Part shown: piece after piece, positions 8,137-14,578 of the stretch | Numbering within the stretch: position 1 is the first letter of the stretch | Layout: every line of letters begins with the position of its first letter | Source of the DNA: CAIKMD01 sp035277525 | Lineage (GTDB): Bacteria > Pseudomonadota > Alphaproteobacteria > ATCC43930 > CGMCC-115725 | NCBI GenBank assembly: GCA_035277525.1 | Contig: DATEKH010000024.1 | Location: 1 to 38,452 of the forward strand | Length of the DNA: 38,452 bases | Reading direction: 5' to 3' | Notes under the pieces: model-generated | What the model saw: the letters and a program-made list of their open reading frames with translations, nothing else | What the model was told of the DNA's origin: nothing | The model's database searches: none | Translations under genes and position numbers: made by a program

Positions 8137-8193
8137 CATTGGTGGCAGTCCGCCTCTTCGAGGTGGCCCGCCGCCCGAAGCTTTAGCGCAGGG

Positions 8194-8270
8194 TGGCGTC
8201 CCCGGGGTGACTCGAACACCCGACCCACAGTTTAGGAAACTGTTGCTCTATCCGGCTGAGCTACGGGGAC
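8194..8270 (-). tRNA. tRNA-Arg (anticodon CCT)
   Basis: The reverse strand folds as a full cloverleaf. The acceptor stem pairs GTCCCCG (8270-8264) with CGGGGAC (8204-8198), followed by G and a genome-encoded CCA (8196-8194). The D arm is GCTCAGCCGGATAGAGC, the anticodon stem is ACAGT/ACTGT with loop TTCCTAA, and the T arm has the TTCGAGT loop. The anticodon CCT (complement of 8234-8236) decodes the AGG arginine codon, a rare codon in GC-rich genomes. Its 3' end faces the catabolic cluster, the side on which integrative elements normally insert. Confidence 0.97.
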
Positions 8271-8363
8271 GCGTGGCGCGCTTATAGCAAACGGGGCTCC
8301 AGCCGGGCCAGCCGCCGCGACTCGGTCCCGCGCAACGGTCCCGTTCCGTTCGCCTGTCTCGCA

Positions 8364-8392
8364 TTGCGGGCTTTTCCGAGCCAAGCTAAACT
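8364..8392 (+). promoter_or_regulatory. Candidate sigma-70-type promoter of the MFS gene
   Basis: TTGCGG (8364-8369) and TAAACT (8387-8392) are separated by exactly 17 bases. The first has the TTG core of a -35 box and the second matches 4 of 6 positions of TATAAT. Transcription would start near 8399, giving a leader of about 65 bases that begins almost directly with the hairpin at 8404-8426. Confidence 0.4.
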
Positions 8393-8403
8393 CTTTTTAA
8401 TGA

Positions 8404-8426
8404 TTCCCGCCGGCGCAAGGCGGGAA
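8404..8426 (+). promoter_or_regulatory. Leader hairpin upstream of the MFS gene
   Basis: A perfect 8-bp inverted repeat, TTCCCGCC (8404-8411) and GGCGGGAA (8419-8426), encloses a 7-base loop. It lies between the candidate promoter and the ribosome binding site (GGGGAG at 8451-8456). It could stabilise the 5' end of the message or be an operator palindrome; there is no T run, so it is not a terminator. Confidence 0.4.
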
Positions 8427-8464
8427 AGAGGTCGAGCGAGCAAACTCTCCGGGGAGAAACGTCC

Positions 8465-9838
8465 ATGTCGGTGTCAGCGACTACGATGGGCCGCGTCGGC
8501 CCACAACCGCGCCAAAGCCTGAGCTTCATTATAACTGCGTCCTCGGTCGGCACGTTGATCGAGTGGTACGATTTCTATCTCTATGGCGTGCTGGTCGGGT
8601 TCTTTGGCACGCATTTCTTCTCGCCGAACATCGACCCGACGATCTCGTTCATCTTGAGCCTGGCCGTGTTCTGGACCGGCTTCCTGGTGCGCCCGTTCGG
8701 CGCGCTCCTCTTCGGACATCTCGGCGATCTCGTCGGCCGGAAATTCACCTTCATGCTGACCCTCGTCCTGATGGGCCTTGCCACCTTCCTGGTCGGCTGC
8801 CTGCCGACCTACGACACGATCGGCACGCTGGCGCCGATCCTGCTGGTCACCTGCCGCGTCGTGCAGGGCCTCGCGCTCGGCGGCGAATATGGCGGCGCCG
8901 CGACCTATATCGCCGAGCATGCGCCCGACGGGAAGCGCGGCTTCTATACGAGCTGGATCCAGACCACCGCGACCATGGGCATCGTCATCGCCCTCGTGGT
9001 CATCCTCGCCTTCCGCTTGGGCCTGGGCGACGCAGCCTTCACCGCTTATGGCTGGCGCTGGCCGTTCCTGCTCTCGGCCGTGCTGGTCATTCTCTCGGGC
9101 TATATCCGCCTGAAGCTTGCGGAATCGCCGCTCTACGCCCGGCTCAAGACCCAGGGCAAGACCTCGGCTAATCCCGCTCTCGAGACCTATAGCAGCGGGC
9201 GCAACTGGGGCTTGATGGCGCTGGCGCTTTTCGGCGCAACCGCGCCCGAAGGCGTCGTCTGGTATACGGGCCAGTTCTACGCCCTGACCTATATGACCGC
9301 CGTGCTGAAGCTGCCCTATATCGAAGTCTATCTGATCCTCATGATCGCGCTGCTGTTCGGCGCGCCGTTCTTCGTCTTCTTCGGCTGGCTGAGCGATCGC
9401 ATCGGCCGGCGGCCGATCATGATCGCGGGGTTCCTGCTGGCGGTGCTCACCTATATCCCGGTCTTCACCGCTTTCACGACCTACAAGGACAACCCGACGA
9501 TCCTCTGCCTCTTGGTGTTCTACATGGTGATCCTCGTCACCATGGTGTACGGGCCGATCGCGGCGTTTCTGGTCGAGATCTTCCCGGCGCGCATCCGCTA
9601 CAGCTCGATGTCAATGCCCTATCACATCGGCAATGGCGTCTTCGGCGGGGTGGTGCCGCTCATGGGCGCCTCGTTGGCCGCTGCCTTTCCCGGTATTCAT
9701 CTGGTCGGCCTCTATTACCCGATCGGCATCGCGGCGATCGGCGCGGTGGTCGGCCTCTTCGGCTTCAAGCAGACTTATATGACCCGCATCTGGGAGGAGG
9801 TTGGCGGCCCGCCGCCGCTCGTGCCCGATCAGCCCTGA
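8465..9838 (+). CDS. MFS transporter, metabolite:H+ symporter (MHS) type
   Basis: 457 residues with about twelve hydrophobic segments. The loop between helices 2 and 3 carries the MFS signature G-H-L-G-D-L-V-G-R-K, the 4-5 region reads RVVQGLALGGEYGGA, a hallmark of the MHS subfamily (ProP, KgtP, ShiA, citrate and dicarboxylate symporters), and the second half repeats the signature as GWLSDRIGRRP. It is therefore a proton-coupled inner-membrane importer of an organic acid, betaine or aromatic acid; the substrate cannot be told. ATG 8465 is 8 bases after GGGGAG. It is a single-gene unit between the tRNA and a clear terminator. Confidence 0.93.
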   Translation: MSVSATTMGRVGPQPRQSLSFIITASSVGTLIEWYDFYLYGVLVGFFGTHFFSPNIDPTISFILSLAVFWTGFLVRPFGALLFGHLGDLVGRKFTFMLTLVLMGLATFLVGCLPTYDTIGTLAPILLVTCRVVQGLALGGEYGGAATYIAEHAPDGKRGFYTSWIQTTATMGIVIALVVILAFRLGLGDAAFTAYGWRWPFLLSAVLVILSGYIRLKLAESPLYARLKTQGKTSANPALETYSSGRNWGLMALALFGATAPEGVVWYTGQFYALTYMTAVLKLPYIEVYLILMIALLFGAPFFVFFGWLSDRIGRRPIMIAGFLLAVLTYIPVFTAFTTYKDNPTILCLLVFYMVILVTMVYGPIAAFLVEIFPARIRYSSMSMPYHIGNGVFGGVVPLMGASLAAAFPGIHLVGLYYPIGIAAIGAVVGLFGFKQTYMTRIWEEVGGPPPLVPDQP

Positions 9839-9866
9839 CCCGCGGCAATCGGACGCGGTAAGCATC

Positions 9867-10667
9867 TCACGGCCCCGGCGGCTTCGCCGGGGCCGTTTTC
9901 TTGGCGCGCAGGATTTCGATCTGCTCGGGATGGGTGATGGCAAGGAGCGGCCGACGCGTGCCATCGATGAAGCCGCGAAGGAGAAGCCGCTTGCCCTGAA
10001 GGCCGAGCGGATCAAGGCCGGCCTCTTGGCAAAGCTTCAGCGCGCGCGCATCGATGAGCGCCGCGAGCGCTGCGGAACCCTCGGGCCCGAAGCGCAGCAC
10101 GATCCCGCGGCTGGTCTTGGCGGCTTCGCTGACCGTGCCGGTGACGAGCCGAAAGGAGCCGGCGAATTTGCCCGCGTCCGCAGCCTCGATGATCGCATAG
10201 GCGGGATCGGCCCAGAGCCCCCGACGATAGCGCCGCGCCTGGCGCTCGAGCCGCAGCATCGCTGCGACGCCCAAGCGCGTATCCGCGGTGCCGTGCACCA
10301 GCGCGAGGCCGCGCCGGAGTAGCTCGCCCTCGATCCAAATCGGGCCGACAAAGATGTGCGCGAGAACGCGACCTTGCCGATCGCGCGGCGCACCGGCCGA
10401 GCGCAGCTCGATGTCCTTGCGGAGCACGAGATCGCTGAGTGCGTCCCGCGCCTGACGCGCGAGCGCGCCGCGACTCGGCAGGTCAATCCCGGCGAGCCGC
10501 AGCTTTCGGCCATCGGCAAGATCGAGCGTTGCGTCGGATTCGACGGCGGCGACCCGGGCGGTGCCGGCCGGCGCGAAATCGGGCGCGGGCGCCGCGGCGC
10601 GGGCCGGCGAAGCAAAGAGGAGCAGCGCGAGCGCGACGGCGCGGAGCGCGATCAGGCTTCGATGCAC
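9867..10667 (-). CDS. Secreted SNase-fold (thermonuclease-like) protein
   Basis: 266 residues from GTG 10667, which gives a clean signal peptide (MHRSLIALRAVALALLLFAS, cleavage near SPARA). TTG 10697 is a longer option that overlaps the upstream gene by 46 bases. The SNase OB-fold is visible: RLAGIDLPSRG, DRQGRVLAHIFV, EGELLRRGLALVH, and the helix with YRRGLWADPAY; a C-terminal extension of about 120 residues follows, also beta-rich. Of the staphylococcal nuclease triad, both arginines have counterparts (RLAGID and GRVLA), but the Glu of the PEA segment appears to be replaced (RGALARQARDAL), so nuclease activity is doubtful. It is the terminal gene of a - strand run with the phosphatase-like gene and carD. 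Confidence 0.8.
   Translation of the reverse strand: MHRSLIALRAVALALLLFASPARAAAPAPDFAPAGTARVAAVESDATLDLADGRKLRLAGIDLPSRGALARQARDALSDLVLRKDIELRSAGAPRDRQGRVLAHIFVGPIWIEGELLRRGLALVHGTADTRLGVAAMLRLERQARRYRRGLWADPAYAIIEAADAGKFAGSFRLVTGTVSEAAKTSRGIVLRFGPEGSAALAALIDARALKLCQEAGLDPLGLQGKRLLLRGFIDGTRRPLLAITHPEQIEILRAKKTAPAKPPGP
9869..9900 (+). terminator. Intrinsic terminator of the MFS gene
   Basis: A perfect 12-bp GC-rich stem (9869-9880 with 9885-9896), GCTT loop, followed by TTTC. It lies 31 bases after the MFS stop. The stem DNA simultaneously encodes the last residues (KTAPAKPPGP) and part of the stop codon of the convergent SNase-like gene, so the C-terminus of that protein is shaped by a terminator. 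Confidence 0.85.
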
Positions 10668-11467
10668 GCGGCGATCGACCCGTCGGGCAGAACGCAAACC
10701 GCGATCAGCTGGCCGCCGAAACCGGCGCCGCCATCGATTGACACGGCATAGCGCGTCTCGACGAGGCCGCGATGGGCGCGGTCAAAGCCGCGCACGACGC
10801 GCCGGAAACCGGCGAAGGGCTCCGCAAGCTCGAGAATGTCGCGGTCGCCCCACCAGAAGCGGTCGCCCTGAAGATCGAGCGGACGGTTCGGATTGATGCC
10901 GGCATTGACGAACAGGAGTTGGCCGTCATCGGTGAAGGCGGCGCGGCGCAGATTGTTGAGGAAAACCCGGTGGCCAGGCCGCGCGTCGATGGCGCTGCGC
11001 AGCGCCGCGGTCCAGCGCGTAATGGCGAGCACGCCCTCGCGGCAGGCCGCCAGCCCCTCGCGCGCATTGATGCCGTAGGAGGTGAGCGTCTTATCGACGC
11101 CGTGATCGAGCATCCAGGGCAAAACCTCGCGCGGATTGGGCGCGAATTGCAGCTCCAAGAGCTTTTGCCACATCTCCTCCTGCGCCCCGCGCAGGAACGC
11201 AATGTCGCCGAGAAACGCGTTGCGGCGCGCCAGGAAAAGACGGCGAAACAGGATGAGGCTGTCGAGAGTTGCGGCCGAGCCTGTGCCCGCGCCGAGATAA
11301 TTGCCGAGATAGACCAGCCGGTCGCCGGGATCGAGATGCGGCGCGAGCTTCGCGTGCAAGACCGCAAGACGATCCGCGGCGCCATGGATCGAGCCCACCG
11401 CCCATACGCGCCGCGCGCGCGCAAAGCGGGCATAGATTTCCGAATCGCAGGGCGGAGTCGGGGCCAC
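10652..11467 (-). CDS. Metallophosphoesterase/Ser-Thr phosphatase-fold protein, probable pseudoenzyme
   Basis: 271 residues from GTG 11467. The order and spacing of the bacterial PP1/PP2A-like phosphatase motifs are kept but almost every metal ligand is substituted: GDxHG reads GSIHG (25-29), GDYVDRG reads GNYLGAG (55-61), GNHE reads RGAQE (94-98), VHAG reads VNAG (187-190) and the GHT region reads GFD (227-229). The flanking sequence, such as GINPNRPLDLQ and SIDGGAGFGGQLIAV, is still typical of the family. Binuclear metal catalysis looks impossible as written, yet the frame is intact, which suggests a binding or scaffolding role. It starts 44 bases after carD ends and overlaps the SNase-like gene, so the three are probably cotranscribed. 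Confidence 0.8.
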   Translation of the reverse strand: MAPTPPCDSEIYARFARARRVWAVGSIHGAADRLAVLHAKLAPHLDPGDRLVYLGNYLGAGTGSAATLDSLILFRRLFLARRNAFLGDIAFLRGAQEEMWQKLLELQFAPNPREVLPWMLDHGVDKTLTSYGINAREGLAACREGVLAITRWTAALRSAIDARPGHRVFLNNLRRAAFTDDGQLLFVNAGINPNRPLDLQGDRFWWGDRDILELAEPFAGFRRVVRGFDRAHRGLVETRYAVSIDGGAGFGGQLIAVCVLPDGSIAACIEA

Positions 11468-11510
11468 GCCGTCTAGCGGCGGCGCATTGCCGCCCGTTCG
11501 AGCGCCCCCG

Positions 11511-12038
11511 TCACGCCGCGCTCAGCATCTGCTCGACGCGACGGACCGCCGTGTCTTCGTCGATCTTTTCGACCGCGGCGAATTCCCGCACCAGCCGATC
11601 GAGCGCAGCCTGGTAGATCTGGCGCTCGCTGTAGGATTGCTCCGGCTGGCCGCCATTGCGGTAAAGATCGCGAACCACCTCGGCGATCGAGGCGGGATCG
11701 CCGGAGTTGATCTTGGCCTCGTATTCCTGGGCGCGACGGCTCCACATGGTGCGCTTGGCGCGCGAACGGCCTTTGAGCTTGCCGAGGGCCAATTCCATCT
11801 CCTTGCGGGTGGAGAGCCGGCGCAGGCCAGAATTCTTAGCCTTAGCCACCGGAACCCGCAACGTCATGCGGTCCTTGTCGAAATGAACCACGAAGACGCT
11901 CAGGGAATAGCCGGCGATTTCCTGGTTCTCGACGGTCAAGATCTTGCCGACCCCGTGGGTTGGGTAGACGACCAGGTCGCCCGTGCCGAAACCGAGCTTT
12001 TCAGCCGTACGTCTGTCTTCTTTCGCAATCGCCGCCAT
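11511..12038 (-). CDS. carD: CarD/CdnL family RNA polymerase-binding transcription regulator
   Basis: 175 residues. The N-terminal Tudor-like RNAP-interaction domain is clear (about 16-70: FGTGDLVVYPTHGVGKI, then EIAGYSLSVFVVHFD, then MTLRVPVAKAKNSGLRRL), followed by a helical DNA-contacting domain with the typical WSRRAQEYEAKINSGDPASI segment. CarD/CdnL binds the RNAP beta subunit and stabilises the open complex at rRNA and growth-related promoters. ATG 12038 has GGAGGAAG just upstream, and the longer frame to 12230 has no support. It lies downstream of fdxA on the same strand, separated by 236 bases. Confidence 0.95.
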   Translation of the reverse strand: MAAIAKEDRRTAEKLGFGTGDLVVYPTHGVGKILTVENQEIAGYSLSVFVVHFDKDRMTLRVPVAKAKNSGLRRLSTRKEMELALGKLKGRSRAKRTMWSRRAQEYEAKINSGDPASIAEVVRDLYRNGGQPEQSYSERQIYQAALDRLVREFAAVEKIDEDTAVRRVEQMLSAA

Positions 12039-12274
12039 GACTTCCTCCGCCGGGGACCGTGAGGCACAAGGAACCACGTCCCGGCCAAAAGCGATTTCTC
12101 TCGCCCCCGACCGGCTGAGACTCACCCGGACCCATGTCACCGGGACCGACGCACACGCCCGTGCGCCATTTGTAACAATTAGCACAAAACGGCTGCAAAT
12201 ACCAGCGCCGGAGCCATGCGGCGGCCGCAACCCTCTAATTTGCTTGGATTTTTTACCGTCGTTCGCGAGGCTTT

Positions 12275-12610
12275 TCAGCGCTTGCCCGGGTTGGGGCTGA
12301 ATTCCTTTTCGAACTTATCGGGAACGCCCTTCCACTCATCGGCATCGGCGGGCGGCGGCCCCTTGCGCGTGATGTTCGGCCAGGTGGAGGCATATTGCCG
12401 ATTGATCTCGACCCATTTCTCGGCGGCGGGCTCGCTATCCGGCACGATCGCCTCGGCCGGGCATTCCGGCTCGCACACGCCGCAATCGATGCATTCATCG
12501 GGATGGATCACCAGCATGTTCTCGCCCTCGTAGAAGCAGTCCACAGGGCAGACCTCCACGCAATCCATGTATTTGCACTTGATGCAGGCTTCGTTGACGA
12601 CATAGGTCAT
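12275..12610 (-). CDS. fdxA: 7Fe-8S ferredoxin FdxA
   Basis: 111 residues, the usual size for alphaproteobacterial FdxA. Two cluster sites are visible: an N-terminal group C9, C12, C17, C21, C25 (CIKCKYMDCVEVCP), and a C-x2-C-x2-C-x3-C-P group at C40, C43, C46, C50 (CIDCGVCEPECP), which together hold one [3Fe-4S] and one [4Fe-4S] cluster. The C-terminal tail EKWVEINRQYASTWPNIT is diagnostic for FdxA. It is a soluble cytoplasmic electron carrier, essential in several relatives. Its partner is not evident from the neighbours, although the Rieske oxygenase in this window needs an electron donor that its own cluster does not provide. Confidence 0.96.
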   Translation of the reverse strand: MTYVVNEACIKCKYMDCVEVCPVDCFYEGENMLVIHPDECIDCGVCEPECPAEAIVPDSEPAAEKWVEINRQYASTWPNITRKGPPPADADEWKGVPDKFEKEFSPNPGKR

Positions 12611-12637
12611 GATGCATCACTCTGAGTTGGCAAGGTT

Positions 12638-13102
12638 TCATTCCGCCCGGTCGAGGCCCAGCCCGCGCAACACGCGCCGCTTGGCATCGCCGCGATCGCG
12701 ATCCGACACATCGATCAAGCCCGCGACGCGGCGCAATAGGCTGTCTTCGAGCGGGTCGAGCACGCCGTCGGCATAAGCCACCTGCCACAGCATCTCGATC
12801 ACCTCGATCCGACGCTCGCGCGCGAGCCGCTCGTTGATCGTGCTGGTGAAGCGGAAGAGCTGCGCGGAGCTTTCGACACGCTCCTTGGCCGCCGCGAGCA
12901 AGGCTTCGGCATCTGCTGCTGCCAATCCGAAACGGCGTTCCACGATCCCGAGTATGGCGTTGCGCTCGGCTTCGTCGAACCGGCCATCCACCACGACGGC
13001 CGCTTCCAAAAGCAAAGCGGCAACGGCGAGCTGCAGCTCGTCTTTTCCTCGCGAAAGATCCTGACCCCCTTCCTTCAACCACACGAACAGCCGATCGATC
13101 AT
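12638..13102 (-). CDS. TerB-like (tellurite resistance/DjlA N-terminal fold) protein
   Basis: 154 residues, all-helical. The sequence fits the TerB family: ELQLAVAALLLEAAVVVDGRFDEAERNAI, then a second half with the same kind of acidic loop, MLWQVAYADGVLDPLEDSLLRRVAGLI. These duplicated D-G-x-x-D/E-x-E loops are thought to bind metal. Cytoplasmic single-domain TerB proteins are common in alphaproteobacteria and need not confer tellurite resistance. ATG 13102 is preferred (AGGCAGAG upstream) over ATG 13117, which would add MLGRA. It precedes fdxA by 27 bases on the same strand and may be cotranscribed with it. Confidence 0.8.
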   Translation of the reverse strand: MIDRLFVWLKEGGQDLSRGKDELQLAVAALLLEAAVVVDGRFDEAERNAILGIVERRFGLAAADAEALLAAAKERVESSAQLFRFTSTINERLARERRIEVIEMLWQVAYADGVLDPLEDSLLRRVAGLIDVSDRDRGDAKRRVLRGLGLDRAE

Positions 13103-13206
13103 GGCTCTGCCTAGCATGCGCTTTTTAGGCGTTCAACCCTTTGCAGAATGCGGGTTTTTGGCACATTCGTGATGCCTCGCCGCGGCTTTCCGCCTAGGCT
13201 TGCGGC

Positions 13207-13989
13207 ATGGCAGACGCCGCCGCGATCCTCTCGGCATTGCGCCGCTCCTATGGCTTGGCGCGCTCTTGCCTCATCTATCGTGCGAATGTGCCGAAGCTGC
13301 GGCGCGCGCGCCTGTTCTACCGGCAATTCGTGGCGCATGGCGATCTGTGCTTCGATGTCGGCGCGCATTTGGGCGACCGCACGGCGACATTCTTGAAGCT
13401 CGGCGCGCGCGTCGTGGCGGTCGAGCCGCAGCCGGTGTTGCTGGCGCGGCTGGCGCAACGCTTTGGCGGCGATCCGCGCGTCACGCTCGTGCCGGCCGCG
13501 CTCGGCGCCGCTCGCGGCCGCGCCGAGCTTGCGGTCGATCCGCTGAATCTCACCATTGCCACGCTCTCCCCCGATTTCATCCGCGAAGCCGGCGCAAGCC
13601 CCGGCTTCCGCGGTGCGCGCTGGTGCGAGCGCATCGCGGTCGAGGTTTTGACCCTCGATGGTCTGATCACGGCGCATGGCGTTCCCGCTTTTTGCAAGAT
13701 CGACGTCGAGGGCTACGAGGATCGGGTGCTCGAGGGCTTGTCGCAGCCGCTGCGGGCCCTGTCGCTCGAATATCTGCCGGCGGCGCTCGAGCCCGCGTTG
13801 GCGGCCATTGCGCGCCTTGGCCGCCTCGGCACCTATCGCTTCAACCGCTCGCCCGGCGAAAGCTTGCGACTGCCCTCGATGCGATGGCGCGGCGCCGCGG
13901 AAATGATGGCGGAATTGCGGCAGATCGCGCCCGAAGAAGGCGCGGGGGATGTCTATGCCTTGCTCGACGCGCGAGAGCCGAGCCGATAA
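13207..13989 (+). CDS. FkbM family SAM-dependent methyltransferase
   Basis: 260 residues. The SAM-binding region is clear: FDVGAHLGD (49-57) and VEP (72-74), with the FkbM hallmark K164-I-D-V-E-G-Y-E (164-171). FkbM-type enzymes O-methylate sugars, glycans or secondary metabolites. It opens the + strand run leading into greB and the glycosyltransferases, and its 3' end overlaps only the unused upstream part of the greB frame. In this setting methylation of a surface sugar is plausible. An Arg-rich N-terminus (about 1-40) precedes the domain and no signal or membrane segment is seen. Confidence 0.87.
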   Translation: MADAAAILSALRRSYGLARSCLIYRANVPKLRRARLFYRQFVAHGDLCFDVGAHLGDRTATFLKLGARVVAVEPQPVLLARLAQRFGGDPRVTLVPAALGAARGRAELAVDPLNLTIATLSPDFIREAGASPGFRGARWCERIAVEVLTLDGLITAHGVPAFCKIDVEGYEDRVLEGLSQPLRALSLEYLPAALEPALAAIARLGRLGTYRFNRSPGESLRLPSMRWRGAAEMMAELRQIAPEEGAGDVYALLDAREPSR

Positions 13990-14002
13990 ATTCGGGGCCG
14001 AG

Positions 14003-14575
14003 ATGAGCAAGGCGTTTACGCGAGAAACCGACGCGGCCGATGACGACGCGCCCGAGAGCGGGCCGTCCTTGCCGGCGGGCGCAAAGAATTACATCACGCC
14101 CGAGGGCTTCGCGCGGTTGCGCGAGGAGCTGCGTCATCTCTCGCGCGTCGAGCGGCCGAAAATTGTCGAGACCGTCGCCTGGGCCGCGGGCAATGGCGAC
14201 CGCTCGGAGAACGGCGATTACATCTACGGCAAGCAGCGCTTGCGCGAGATCGATCGCCGCCTGCGCTTTCTGACAAAGCGTCTCGAGATCGCGGAGGTGG
14301 TCGATCCGGCGCAGCAGAAGAACCGCGCCCAGGTCTTCTTCGGCGCAACCGTCCGCTACGCCAATGATGACGGCGCGGAGCGGACCATCACCATCGTCGG
14401 CATCGACGAGGCGGATTCGGGCGCCGGCCGCGTTAGCTGGGTGTCGCCTATCGCGCGCGCGCTGTTGAGGGCGCGAGCAGGCGATCTGGTCGAGCTGACG
14501 ACGCCGGGCGGCATCGAGACGATCGAGGTCGTCGCGATCGCTTACCCCGAAGCTCCGCCGACGAATCTTGGCTGA
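14003..14575 (+). CDS. greB: Transcription elongation factor GreB
   Basis: 190 residues. The N-terminal coiled coil carries the acidic tip that reaches into the RNAP secondary channel (GDRSENGDY, with D66, E69 and D72) followed by IYGKQRLREIDRRLRFLTKRLE, the pattern that separates GreB from GreA. The C-terminal FKBP-like domain runs from about 105 (AQVFFGATVRYANDDG to IARALLRARAGDLVEL). GreB stimulates transcript cleavage in backtracked polymerase. ATG 14003 follows a GGGGCCGAG site; the longer frame from 13949 lies inside the FkbM gene and is not supported. The sharply acidic linker (DAADDDAPESG) before the domain is a common extra in this class. Confidence 0.95.
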   Translation: MSKAFTRETDAADDDAPESGPSLPAGAKNYITPEGFARLREELRHLSRVERPKIVETVAWAAGNGDRSENGDYIYGKQRLREIDRRLRFLTKRLEIAEVVDPAQQKNRAQVFFGATVRYANDDGAERTITIVGIDEADSGAGRVSWVSPIARALLRARAGDLVELTTPGGIETIEVVAIAYPEAPPTNLG

Positions 14576-14578
14576 CCC

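Noticed and set aside
8140..8170. Second hairpin (8150-8156 with 8160-8166) as terminator of the tRNA
   Set aside because: In the direction of tRNA transcription it is followed by A residues, not U, so it does not fit an intrinsic terminator.
9869..9900. Terminator of the - strand SNase-like gene
   Set aside because: On the - strand the hairpin lies within the coding end and no T run follows it; the T tail is only on the + side.
12039..12274. Promoter or small RNA between fdxA and carD
   Set aside because: A few AT-rich patches (such as around 12170-12195) were examined but no convincing -35/-10 pair or stable hairpin with T tail was found.
13949..14002. Upstream start for greB
   Set aside because: It overlaps the FkbM gene, and ATG 14003 has a ribosome binding site and gives the standard MSKAFTRE start.
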